From assembly GCF_015595035.1 (NCBI RefSeq), contig NZ_JADNRN010000005.1, positions 83,588 to 147,587 on the forward strand: a DNA stretch of 64,000 bases, read 5' to 3'. This stretch comes from Marinibium conchae. Its GTDB lineage: Bacteria > Pseudomonadota > Gammaproteobacteria > Enterobacterales > Alteromonadaceae. Both the position numbers and the translations under genes were made by a program. How positions within the stretch are numbered: position 1 is the stretch's first letter; each line of letters opens with the position of its first letter. The notes under the pieces are model-generated. The model was not told where the DNA came from. It saw nothing but the letters and a program-made list of their open reading frames with translations, and did not search any database. This document shows positions 28,379 through 37,390 of this stretch, in pieces.

Positions 28379-28422
28379 ACTGTCGCTAATACTTAATATT
28401 TAAATATAGGAAACCAAGTGCC

Positions 28423-29283
28423 ATGGCAGATATATTTACTGGCCTAAGCGGCTTCCCAATAACACCTCTGCTCGGCAATGAATTAAACCTCGATGCACTC
28501 AAAAAAATAAGAGCATGTATTGACTCATCAGGGCTGGACTCCATTGGTGTTCTCGGCAGCACTGGAAGCTTTGCTTATTTAACAGCAAGTCAGCGAGCAA
28601 CGGTGTTCGAGTGCTGGAGCGAAGCTAAAACACCATGGATTGCAGGAGTTAGTGCTACTAGCACGAAGGAAGCACTTGCTACATGCAAGATAGCTCAACA
28701 AAATGGTGCCTCTGCGGTAATTGCTAATGCCTTCGCCTATGTCCCTCTGACGAACAATGAGCTTAGCCATTATTTTTTGCGTATTGCTGATGCTAGCGAA
28801 CTTCCTGTATGTGTTTATGATAATCCGATAACCACTGGGCAAAAACTCACGCACGATATATTAGCAATATTGGCAAAGCATCCAAACATCAAGGCAACAA
28901 AAATGTTTGCCAAAGAAAACAATACCGAGCAACACAAAGCATTAGCATTGCTTGACTGGCAGGCAGGTTATGCTGTAGACGCCAACTGCTGTGAGGCAAT
29001 GATTGGCGGAGCCAGCGCTTGGTATTCAACATTAGCAGGCACACTACCCGAATTATTAGTTCCGGTAGTAAAGGCCATTAAAGATGGTGATATCACGAAA
29101 GCGAGAGCCTTAAATCAGGCCAATCAACCCATTTACGCGTTAATGAAGCAATACACTGGGTACAGGGCTATGCACGTGTTTGCAAATATCAGAGGTTGGC
29201 AATGCGAGCTTCCTTCACCATTGGACTTACCCATTATCGAAAAAGCGAAGGAACTCATCACTGAAGCGATATCTGGGCACTAA
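28423..29283 (+). CDS. Dihydrodipicolinate synthase (DapA)/N-acetylneuraminate lyase family aldolase
   Basis: A 286-residue TIM-barrel class I aldolase. The Schiff-base lysine is Lys160 (IKATKMF) and the proton-relay tyrosine is Tyr132 (CVYDNP). The pyruvate-binding loop reads GSTGS (45-49), where true DapA has GTTGE. The Arg that binds the semialdehyde carboxylate in DapA (RTG after the Tyr motif) is replaced by Thr (ITTG). It is therefore probably not lysine-biosynthetic DapA but an aldolase for another 2-oxo-acid adduct. No sugar-acid catabolic genes flank it. AGGAA lies about 10 bases upstream of the start. Confidence 0.85.
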   Translation: MADIFTGLSGFPITPLLGNELNLDALKKIRACIDSSGLDSIGVLGSTGSFAYLTASQRATVFECWSEAKTPWIAGVSATSTKEALATCKIAQQNGASAVIANAFAYVPLTNNELSHYFLRIADASELPVCVYDNPITTGQKLTHDILAILAKHPNIKATKMFAKENNTEQHKALALLDWQAGYAVDANCCEAMIGGASAWYSTLAGTLPELLVPVVKAIKDGDITKARALNQANQPIYALMKQYTGYRAMHVFANIRGWQCELPSPLDLPIIEKAKELITEAISGH

Positions 29284-29350
29284 GCCCATTTGGAGCTTAT
29301 AAAGCTATCACTATCGCGTCTTATGCCCGAATGTTAACGACTGACATGAC

Positions 29351-32300
29351 TCAGCCGTTTAAGTTCTCGTAAATCACTCTGAGAGTATTATTTAACGCAC
29401 GCTTTGTATTTGGCCATGCGATAGAGATGTTATCTACCATGCCAGTGCCACAATCAACTTCCAAACGGCTGATAACATCAAATAAGGCGTCTGCATTTAC
29501 TTTCTTGCCCGTTTGCACAAGACGTCTGGCGCCGCGTAAAATTGCACTGTTATCGTCTTGCATAATGCCATCGTCAGTCATTTGGATGCCCTCGCTTAAC
29601 TCTTCAATCAGCTCGTTCAGGGCGGTTGATAAAGAATCGACTTGCCCTTGCTGTTGAAGGTAGGGTAATAAATCGAACCAAGTACTGGGGCTTTCTGGCA
29701 TCTCCATCTGCGCAATCGGCGACTCTTCAACTGGCTCAGAGCTAGCCTGCTGTTCAATTTGCTTTTGCTCTTGAACCTGTTGCAACTCTTCTTTATGAGC
29801 AGCAACAAGCGCATTTTCTTGCTCAACAAGAATTGCTTCGTTGCTTTCCAACTGTTTTTGAGCACTTTGCAATGCTTGTTCTTTATCGTCAAGCTGCGCT
29901 TTACTCGCTTGCAACTCTTGCTCGAGTGTCGCGAGTTGGTTGGCTAAACCTGATTGGTTGTCCTGCTGCTCAGTTAAGGTTTGCTTACTCTGCGAGTATT
30001 CCTCTCGAACGGCTTGGAGTTCGGCGGTCAGCTTTTCTTGCATTTCCTGAAGTGCTTGAATGCTCTCTTCTCGCCCCTCTAGTGCAGCTTGTTGTTCCTC
30101 AACCTGCTTCTTGAGTGCCAATTCCTGCTCTTCTTGCTGCCTAATCCTAGACTCAAGCTCTTCTTGCTGTGCTTTCGCCGCGTTTAGTTCTTCAGTTAAC
30201 TTGTTCTCAACTGATTTAGTCTCGTTAGCTTCAGATTCTGCTTGCTGAAGCTCCTCTAGGTTACCTTCGAGTTTTTGCTGCAGTTGCTGATTTTGCTCTT
30301 CCGCTTCACGCAGGGCTTGTTGTAGTTGCTTCTTCTGCTCTTCAATTTGTTGCTGTTGGGCACTCCATTGTTCTTCACTTCCCTCTAACATCTCACGTTG
30401 CTTGGCTGCTCGACTCTCAACATCTGACAATTCCACGGAAAGCTGTTCGAGTTTTTGTTCTTTCTCAAGACGGGCAAGTTTTTCAGCTTCTGCTTGCTGT
30501 TGAATTTCATCAAGTTTGCTTTGTGAACTTTCTAATTGCTCACGTTTAGCTTCAACCTCGCGTCTAAGCTCTTCCTGATGCGCCTCCCATTGCTTACCAG
30601 ACTGCTCTAGCTTAGCCGCTTGCTCAGCACTTTGTTGCTCCATTTCGGCCAACTCAGCTTGGAGCTTATCGAACAGTTCTTGTTGACGCAGCTTCTCTGC
30701 TTTTTCTGCTTTGGTCTGCTGTTTCGCTTCACTCAATATACTTTCAGTTTCCTGCAGCGCTTTCTGCTTCGCTTTTAACTCTTCCTGCAAACGTTGTTGT
30801 TGTTCTAGTCGCTCTTGTTCCGCTCGCTTCATCTCCGCAAGCTTCTCTTCGGCATGTTTCTCAGCCTCAGCAAGTTCGTTTTGCAAACGCTGCATGTCTT
30901 CTTGTTGACGCTGCTTTTCTTGCTTTTCTTTTTCCGCGGCTTGTTTGGCTTCGTCAAGTGCATTTTGCGTTTCTTGAAGTACTTTTTGCTTCGCTTCTAG
31001 CTCTTGCATCAGCTTGCTTTGTTGAGCCGCCATATCACCTTTTTCTTGCTTCGACATTTCCTCGAACTTCTGCATTTCGTTCTGTAAATGTTCAACATGG
31101 CGAACTTTGTTTGTTAATTCCGACTGTGCAAGTTTGTAAGTATTTTCAATTTCACGACGCTGACGCTCAGCTTCCTCACTCGCCTTACGCTGGCTAATCA
31201 GTGCTTGTTTTAACTTAGCACTAGTATCGTCACTACTTTGGAGTTGGCCCTGTAATTCATTAATTTGAGAACCAACTTCGCTGATTTCAGCATCTTTGTC
31301 TTGGATAGACGCTTTAAGCGAGTCAATTTGAGTAACATAAGCATGCATTTTTTGAGACTGTTCTGCTTGCTCCTGCTCTAACTTTTGACTATGAGCTTGG
31401 CTTGCAGCGAGTTTTTCTTGTGCTTGTTTGTAATTCTCTTCACTTCGCTTGAGTTGCTCAGATATCTCATTTCGTTGCCCTTGCAGCTTATTCACTTTCC
31501 GTGTTGATATTTCTAGTTGCTCAGTGAGTGCATTATTGGCCTCTTTCGCTTCATTAAGCATTTCTCTGCTTTTACTGTAATCCTGCTGAACCTGTTGCAG
31601 GTTTTCGGTGACACTTTTGTGCTTTTCTTGCAAATTGATGTATTCAATTTTCGCTTCAGATATTTCATCGTGAGCTTCTTGAAGCTTAGTTTCAGTGTCG
31701 CGCAAGTCTTTGAGTTTACTTGCTAATTGCTCGTGACTTGTGCGAAGAAGCTGTTGATTTTCTGCAACTTCACGCTCAGCTTCTTTGTGCGCCGTGATTG
31801 CCTCTAGCCGTGCTTGGTCTGCTTGAATAATTTCAGTTAGATCAGTCCATAAACATAGAATTGAATCGAACTCTTTTCCCTTGTAGATTGGAATGTAGGT
31901 GGCCTGACACGCTCGTATTTCAGAATCAACTTTATGTTCCCAGTTGATTGTTTTAGCTCTGCCATCGTATTTCACTCGATTAAGGATGCGCTCTAACTCG
32001 TATGCATCTCCATCATCTTTATTCAAACTCAAGGCATAAGGTGACTCACCCCACAAGTCTTCTTCACTTTCAACACCGAAGAATTCACAAGCAGATGGAT
32101 TTAAACGAGTGAATCCGTTTTCATCTAAAATGCCCATTGGCATGCTGCTGTGCTCTAACAAGCCTTGGAATTTTTGTTGCTGGAAGGACTCACCAGAACG
32201 GTCGGATATCCAGCAAACATATTGTTCTTTTACTTTGTCGAGCAGGTCAATATGAAGTTCACTCGGGTGTATTACATCGTTTTTACCACGAAGGCTGGTG

Positions 32301-33946
32301 TGGAAGGCTCTCAAGCGACCAGTTTGATGAAGTTGTCGTGCTGCTCTGCCTGCATCATCGCCATCGTTGAAGAGTTGATAAAAGGTGCCTTTCCTTAGCT
32401 CTTTTTCATTGAGACCTAAACGCTCCGTCATCGCGGTATTAGCGTGTACAATTTTATCATCAGCATCAACTGTCGCCACTGCAATCGGGGCTATATCAAG
32501 CAGATTGGAGAAGTGAGCTCTTTCATAGTCTAACTGACGCTTGGTGTCGGTAAGTAAAGTTAAATCTTGGACCATGCCTGTAAAGCCTGCGCGATTATTC
32601 TTATCGTCGCCGAAAGCTTGCAAGGTTAAGCGCAGATGTACTGTAGAATTGCTATGTCGAGACTCTTCCGAATCCCTCAATGCAACTGGGAGCTCATCAC
32701 TGTTTTGAGCTTGTTTACCTATTTTACCACTAAACTCACGATTTAAAGCCCTGCCAATAGTAAGCGGGGTTTCGTCGGGATTATGCAGTACGTTAATATC
32801 CTCGGGCATCAGATTCAAGAGATCAAAACGCTTGTTTTTAATCTCTTGCAGCCTCACACCAAATAATTTTTCAAAAGAAGAATTAACCAAAACAACGCGG
32901 CACTCTTCATCAAGAACATATATTGGTTGGGTAGAAACAGTGAGCATGGCTTTAACCTTCTGCTCACTTAAATATTGTCGACGTTCATTTTGACGCGATT
33001 GTGTTTCGTTTATGACTAACAGCTTAAATTGAACTGACTTGCCTTTTTTATTTTTACCCGAGCTTACACCCAAAATACGAACAGGCACTTTATTCTCTGC
33101 ACCATTCAGTACAGTCTTGAAATCGCATTCATGATGTTCTTTAGCAAGCTCGAATGATTGATTCCAGAAACTTAAATTATCTGGGCAAATCAACTTTTCA
33201 AGTGCTTCGAAATCACCACTTAGCGACTCATCATGCCCTAATAAGTGCGCAAAACTTTGGTTACCTTCAAACTTCTCGTTGTCAAAATCAACAGTCACTT
33301 GACCTAAGTTAAGACGCCCAACAAGGTCGTCTAGTTCTTTCAAACTAGTGCTTGCGACATTAATGATACTTTCGTAATGGTCGACATCTTCTATTGTAGC
33401 TACATAAGCTACGCCATCGTACATGCTGAGGTTTTTTGTGATCGTTAACCTCAGTGTAAAGCCAGAACTTGGGGCTTTAACAACTAAAACAGTGCTTTCA
33501 TTGCTATCTAGGGCTTGATTGATGTCGTCTTTCGGTTCTTCTCCGAAAAATTTATTAAGCGGTTGTGTGATAACTCGACTTGCCTCTCTACCCAGCAATC
33601 GAGCGGCAGTTTGATTAATTTCGATAATATTACCACGCAAGCCAACCGTGAGTATGCCAGAGCTCGTTTTATCTAACACTTCGTTTCGGTTACGAATAAC
33701 TTCATCATGTATCTCAAGTTGCTTATCCTTTTTCTTCATCATTATGAAGGCAGATATAGCTAAAATCGCGAGGACAATCATCACGCCGATGCTTGCATAG
33801 GCCAAAAGAGATAGCGTGCCCTCATCCTGACGGGAGAGTTTACCGCCAAAAGCAAAGCAAGTAGGGCTAATAACAATTAGCACGAAAAAGAAAGAGCGCT
33901 TGAAAACGGAAAGTGAAGCCGATAGCTGCTGAAGCATGTTTGTCAT
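29351..33946 (-). CDS. Giant membrane PAS / coiled-coil protein with HPt-like C-terminus
   Basis: From the ATG at 33946 it has 1531 residues; the frame is open to a TTG at 33994 but that lacks a ribosome site. Order: hydrophobic segment about 14-33 (signal or anchor), second span about 45-70, PAS-like domains near 90-190, 200-310, 325-460, 480-590 and 600-700. About 700 residues of Glu/Gln/Lys-rich coiled coil follow (roughly 716-1400), including three 74-residue repeats. Last comes a helical domain about 1420-1531 resembling a histidine phosphotransfer domain, with Arg where the phosphorylated His should be (AILRGARRLVQTG). No kinase, GGDEF, EAL or methyl-accepting domain is present. It lies 155 bases downstream of pdsS on the same strand and may share its transcript. 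Probably a scaffold or signalling hub; the role is unknown. Confidence 0.8.
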   Translation of the reverse strand: MTNMLQQLSASLSVFKRSFFFVLIVISPTCFAFGGKLSRQDEGTLSLLAYASIGVMIVLAILAISAFIMMKKKDKQLEIHDEVIRNRNEVLDKTSSGILTVGLRGNIIEINQTAARLLGREASRVITQPLNKFFGEEPKDDINQALDSNESTVLVVKAPSSGFTLRLTITKNLSMYDGVAYVATIEDVDHYESIINVASTSLKELDDLVGRLNLGQVTVDFDNEKFEGNQSFAHLLGHDESLSGDFEALEKLICPDNLSFWNQSFELAKEHHECDFKTVLNGAENKVPVRILGVSSGKNKKGKSVQFKLLVINETQSRQNERRQYLSEQKVKAMLTVSTQPIYVLDEECRVVLVNSSFEKLFGVRLQEIKNKRFDLLNLMPEDINVLHNPDETPLTIGRALNREFSGKIGKQAQNSDELPVALRDSEESRHSNSTVHLRLTLQAFGDDKNNRAGFTGMVQDLTLLTDTKRQLDYERAHFSNLLDIAPIAVATVDADDKIVHANTAMTERLGLNEKELRKGTFYQLFNDGDDAGRAARQLHQTGRLRAFHTSLRGKNDVIHPSELHIDLLDKVKEQYVCWISDRSGESFQQQKFQGLLEHSSMPMGILDENGFTRLNPSACEFFGVESEEDLWGESPYALSLNKDDGDAYELERILNRVKYDGRAKTINWEHKVDSEIRACQATYIPIYKGKEFDSILCLWTDLTEIIQADQARLEAITAHKEAEREVAENQQLLRTSHEQLASKLKDLRDTETKLQEAHDEISEAKIEYINLQEKHKSVTENLQQVQQDYSKSREMLNEAKEANNALTEQLEISTRKVNKLQGQRNEISEQLKRSEENYKQAQEKLAASQAHSQKLEQEQAEQSQKMHAYVTQIDSLKASIQDKDAEISEVGSQINELQGQLQSSDDTSAKLKQALISQRKASEEAERQRREIENTYKLAQSELTNKVRHVEHLQNEMQKFEEMSKQEKGDMAAQQSKLMQELEAKQKVLQETQNALDEAKQAAEKEKQEKQRQQEDMQRLQNELAEAEKHAEEKLAEMKRAEQERLEQQQRLQEELKAKQKALQETESILSEAKQQTKAEKAEKLRQQELFDKLQAELAEMEQQSAEQAAKLEQSGKQWEAHQEELRREVEAKREQLESSQSKLDEIQQQAEAEKLARLEKEQKLEQLSVELSDVESRAAKQREMLEGSEEQWSAQQQQIEEQKKQLQQALREAEEQNQQLQQKLEGNLEELQQAESEANETKSVENKLTEELNAAKAQQEELESRIRQQEEQELALKKQVEEQQAALEGREESIQALQEMQEKLTAELQAVREEYSQSKQTLTEQQDNQSGLANQLATLEQELQASKAQLDDKEQALQSAQKQLESNEAILVEQENALVAAHKEELQQVQEQKQIEQQASSEPVEESPIAQMEMPESPSTWFDLLPYLQQQGQVDSLSTALNELIEELSEGIQMTDDGIMQDDNSAILRGARRLVQTGKKVNADALFDVISRLEVDCGTGMVDNISIAWPNTKRALNNTLRVIYENLNG
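30347..31012 (-). repeat. Three tandem 222-bp units encoding 74-residue coiled-coil repeats
   Basis: Reading leftward, units at 31012-30791, 30790-30569 and 30568-30347 each encode exactly 74 residues. They begin LMQELEAKQK, LQEELKAKQK and LRREVEAKRE. The first two are clearly duplicates (AKQK-LQET at the same positions); the third is more diverged. They are residues about 979-1200 of the giant PAS protein. Confidence 0.8.
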
Positions 33947-34054
33947 ATCCAATAGAAATAAATAATATCCTAGCAGACAAGGTAACGCCTGCAAGGAAAG
34001 TTAAAAATAGCGCGAAAGCACCTTGCGTATATTTTAAAATAACTTTTAGCTGTG

Positions 34055-34072
34055 GAATAAGACATCTTATTC
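34055..34072. repeat. Inverted repeat between pdsS and the giant PAS gene
   Basis: GAATAAGA-CA-TCTTATTC forms an 8-bp stem with a two-base loop, 30 bases past the pdsS stop. There is no adjoining T-run, so it is at most a partial terminator or processing site. Confidence 0.5.
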
Positions 34073-34101
34073 TTCCGTTATGAAGGGTATCGGCAGTTAC
34101 A

Positions 34102-36444
34102 CTAGGTCTTAAAGTGCAAGCTCACCACAACACCAGAACCATCAGCTAGGTTATTAATCTTAATACTCCCGCGATGAAATAGCACGATCATCTTTGCAAT
34201 ATATAAGCCGAGTCCCAAATGTACTTGCTCGCTAGTACTAGAGCCGGAAGCAGTATTGCGAACAGAAATCATAGAATCCAGCAACTCTTGTTGCATGTTC
34301 TCGGGAAGCAAAGGCCCCTTATTACTCACTTCTATACAGAAGTCTTTTGATATTCCGTCGCAACTAAACCGAATAGTATCACCTGCGTTACTAAATTCCG
34401 CGGCATTCGCGACAATTTTATCTAACATTTGTGCAAATAGCTCGGGGGAGCCTACAAGTTCGGCTCGTTCTAACGACGATGCATAATCGAATTGATGCTC
34501 ACTATAGGCAAGTCGATAGCCCTCAACACAGCCCCCGAGCACATCAAGCACATCAAAAGTCTCTTGTTCGCTACTCTGAATAGCTTGCTCTAAACGAGTG
34601 GCTTCACTCATGTTATTTAAGATTTTACTCAGCCTATTTATTCCTTGCTTGGCACGCTCTACATATACCAATGCGCCATCAGTTTTATCGGATGGGCTTA
34701 TTTGATGGCTTGTATCCTGAGCTGCTAACTTGGTAGCTTGAGATTCAAGTAACAAATTATCCAATGAAGAGTTTACAATCGCCACAGGTGTTCGCAATTC
34801 GTGAGAGAGCCGAGAAGCCATATTCTCTAGGTAAGCATTATATTGGCTTAGTCTTCCCAATACCGTACTGAAAGTTCGACTCAGATCGCCAATTTCGTCT
34901 TGTGTAGTTGATGCTTCTATTCCAGATATAATTTTTCCTGATTTATCAATAGCCTGCTCAGTGTCGTTACGTAACTTTCTAATCCTCGTTGATATGCGTG
35001 ATGCCAGCAAAAACAGTGCTAAGGTGCCTAATACAATAACCGCTAGAAAGAAGTGGAATTGCTTTTCCAAAGCATTATTGCGGAGAGTCCTGATACCATT
35101 TGTAGTCTGTTCTACGACCACCGCTCCCATCACTTCACCTTCGATGAAAATAGGATGAGCAGCCGACAAAATCACTGCTTTACTGTCAGAACTCAAACGC
35201 CATAATGAGCTAGCTTCGCCCTGCAAGGCTTCATCCACCTCTTGACCTTGCAGTGCCGACGCTTTCTCAAGATCATCGACAAACTCTTCTGGCGGGCGCG
35301 TCAGAATTTGATAGTACAGAGGAATAAGCCATTCCTCTTCAATCACTTGCCACCACGCTCGTTTCTCTTCAGATGTATGTGTATTCGTATCGGCGGGAGC
35401 ACTAACAGCAAGTTTTTGTGTTTCATCATATTCAGTTCTGAGGCGGTTTGGGGTGTTAACAGCCAGCACATTATCAACACGCGCTAAATCAAAACTTGCG
35501 GAGCTAGCTTGCATGCCATCAGCATTTTGAATGTCTCCTGACTTCGCCAACACTCTTTTGTGCTTGTCAATAACCCAGACTCGCGCATTCGCATATTCTA
35601 GGCCTCGTAATATACTTTCAATTTCAGGCGATGGTATTAATAAAGTGCCAAGTTCGTCTTGCTGTTCAGGATTGGCTGTACCTATTGAGTATTTTATAAA
35701 ACGCGACTGTTCGTCATCTACGTCTGAAATCGCAAAAGCAATTCGGTCCTGCATCATGCCTGCAGGAAAGCGAAGTTCGATGATGTAGCCTTCTTCACTT
35801 GGCTTCCAATACCCCTGAATTCGAGTATCGAGTTTCTCAGGTATTACTCTTTCAATGTTATTTTTTAACAAATAGGCATTAACCCAACCTTCTTGCATTG
35901 GCGCGACGATGTAGCGCTTGAACTCACCTTGAGGGTTCAACATCGATATTTGAAGGAAATCATTGCGATCGATACGCAAACTATTGCGACCTCGGAATAC
36001 GAGATTGTCGTCGGTGACCTTAAACATGGCATAAACGTAGTCTTCATATTCACCAAGCAGATGCGTGAATTTCAAACTTGAAGCTGAATATGGTTGGCGC
36101 AATATCAGCAAACTTTCTTGAGCATATTCGATGGTAGCAGTAAGGTAATCATCCCAATCATCGAGTTGACCATCTAGTTGTATCGGTGCCGTTACTTTAT
36201 GAGCATACAAATCGCGCCCCGTCACGACGCTGCTTTGAAATGAAGATTGTGCATCGAACAGTTTCGGGCGCTCGTGCAACGTCGTGGCTACAGCCCTTGC
36301 TGTGCCCAACATAGTTTGTTCTTGCCCGATACGAAGATAGGCCTCGAGTTCCCATACGTATTGATAACCCAAATAAGGAATAGCAAACAGGAAGGACGAA
36401 AAAAACAATAGTTTTAAACGTAAGCCAATGCGCCAGTTTCTCAT
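34102..36444 (-). CDS. pdsS: Dedicated sortase system histidine kinase PdsS
   Basis: Sensor kinase of the proteobacterial dedicated sortase system; 780 residues. First membrane span about 10-30. A periplasmic domain about 75-275 opens with APIQLDGQLDDWDDYLTA, the signature of CBM9/DOMON-like sugar- or ligand-binding folds. A second periplasmic stretch follows, then a span at about 470-490. HAMP about 490-545. The phospho-accepting His548 lies in SHELRTP. The ATPase domain has N-box DKIVANAAEFSN and G-box GLGLYIAKMIVLFHRG. Two bases separate it from pdsR, so it is coupled. It presumably senses an envelope or extracellular ligand and phosphorylates PdsR. Confidence 0.9.
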   Translation of the reverse strand: MRNWRIGLRLKLLFFSSFLFAIPYLGYQYVWELEAYLRIGQEQTMLGTARAVATTLHERPKLFDAQSSFQSSVVTGRDLYAHKVTAPIQLDGQLDDWDDYLTATIEYAQESLLILRQPYSASSLKFTHLLGEYEDYVYAMFKVTDDNLVFRGRNSLRIDRNDFLQISMLNPQGEFKRYIVAPMQEGWVNAYLLKNNIERVIPEKLDTRIQGYWKPSEEGYIIELRFPAGMMQDRIAFAISDVDDEQSRFIKYSIGTANPEQQDELGTLLIPSPEIESILRGLEYANARVWVIDKHKRVLAKSGDIQNADGMQASSASFDLARVDNVLAVNTPNRLRTEYDETQKLAVSAPADTNTHTSEEKRAWWQVIEEEWLIPLYYQILTRPPEEFVDDLEKASALQGQEVDEALQGEASSLWRLSSDSKAVILSAAHPIFIEGEVMGAVVVEQTTNGIRTLRNNALEKQFHFFLAVIVLGTLALFLLASRISTRIRKLRNDTEQAIDKSGKIISGIEASTTQDEIGDLSRTFSTVLGRLSQYNAYLENMASRLSHELRTPVAIVNSSLDNLLLESQATKLAAQDTSHQISPSDKTDGALVYVERAKQGINRLSKILNNMSEATRLEQAIQSSEQETFDVLDVLGGCVEGYRLAYSEHQFDYASSLERAELVGSPELFAQMLDKIVANAAEFSNAGDTIRFSCDGISKDFCIEVSNKGPLLPENMQQELLDSMISVRNTASGSSTSEQVHLGLGLYIAKMIVLFHRGSIKINNLADGSGVVVSLHFKT

Positions 36445-36446
36445 TT

Positions 36447-37136
36447 TTATGCCGCCTTCCAGCGGTAGCCCATACCGTAAACGGTTTCAATGCGGTCGAA
36501 ATTAGAGTCGAGTTGCACAAACTTTTTACGCACTCTTTTAATGTGTGACGTAATAGTGGTGTCATCAACCACCATTTTGGATTCATCCATTAATTGTTGG
36601 CGACTTTTTACGTGCCCCGGATTTTTAGCAATTGCATGTAACATCCAAAACTCTGTTACGGTTAATTCGATAAGCTCTTCACGCCAAGCAACTGTCATAC
36701 GCTTTACATCCATACTCAACTGCCCGTTTTTTATTAAATCGGAAGCTTCTTGTGGCGATTGCATCACTTCAGTTCGGCGAAAAAGGGCAGCAATTCTGGC
36801 GAGCAAATGGGGCAAACTGATATCTTTAGTCAGATAATCATCGGCACCCATCCGCAAACCGCAAATAGTGTCAAAATCGTTGTCTCTTGCAGTAAAGAAT
36901 ATAATTGGAAGAGTTTTTGAAAGGGCTCTGAGGCTTTGGCATACCGAAAACCCTCCATCAATTTCATTTTCTAAGCCAATGTCGATAATGGCGAGATCGG
37001 GAAGCGCGCGCTCAAAAGCATTCTCTGCCTCAATTCTATTAGAGTAAGTATCAACGTGATAGCCCTGACTACTCAAGGCCGAAACATAGTTCTCGCGCAG
37101 CGCCATGTCGTCTTCAACTAACGCAATTGTTTTCAT
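36447..37136 (-). CDS. pdsR: Dedicated sortase system response regulator PdsR
   Basis: OmpR/PhoB-type regulator of 229 residues. The receiver (1-120) has the acidic pocket EDD (8-10), phosphorylated Asp52 (LAIIDIGLE), the Thr of FFTARD and the Lys of YLTKDIS. The winged-helix DNA-binding domain (about 135-229) includes TITSHIKRVRKKF, the recognition helix. GAGGG precedes the ATG. It is divergent from pdsO across 254 bases, the obvious place for it to bind and control both arms. Confidence 0.93.
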   Translation of the reverse strand: MKTIALVEDDMALRENYVSALSSQGYHVDTYSNRIEAENAFERALPDLAIIDIGLENEIDGGFSVCQSLRALSKTLPIIFFTARDNDFDTICGLRMGADDYLTKDISLPHLLARIAALFRRTEVMQSPQEASDLIKNGQLSMDVKRMTVAWREELIELTVTEFWMLHAIAKNPGHVKSRQQLMDESKMVVDDTTITSHIKRVRKKFVQLDSNFDRIETVYGMGYRWKAA

Positions 37137-37312
37137 TATTCCCTCAACAAACTTTGTACTCTTTTTTAATTAGCTCTCACTATATACAAAAAAGCGCGTG
37201 GTGAAAGCGTATAGGCCTAATTTCCATAATTTCGCCACAATTCATCTCAACATTGCCATTTTATCTCCCCGTTAACGCCATAAAGCTTGTGTTTAATAGC
37301 ATCGTAGCTTTT

Positions 37313-37364
37313 GAACAGTGGTGATGCGAAGTACAGAGATTCCTCCATCCCACTGTTCCTTTTT
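37313..37364 (+). promoter_or_regulatory. Long hairpin with T-run in the pdsO leader
   Basis: GAACAGTGG-T-GATG pairs with CATC-CCACTGTTC to give 13 base pairs with one bulge, immediately followed by five Ts, 26 bases before the pdsO start. It looks like an intrinsic terminator placed ahead of the gene. The loop contains TTCCTCC, complementary to the pdsO ribosome-binding site GGAG. It is a candidate attenuator or translational control element. Confidence 0.55.
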
Positions 37365-37390
37365 AAACACAACACTCTTTGGAGAGAATG

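Noticed and set aside
29427..32398. Many open frames on the plus strand opposite the giant coiled-coil gene
   Set aside because: They arise from the low-complexity Glu/Gln/Lys codons of the real gene read backwards; they have no ribosome sites and Ser/Cys/Leu-rich nonsense composition.
33947..33994. TTG start of the giant PAS gene at 33994
   Set aside because: No Shine-Dalgarno, and the ATG at 33946 or 33937 places the hydrophobic segment properly near the N-terminus.
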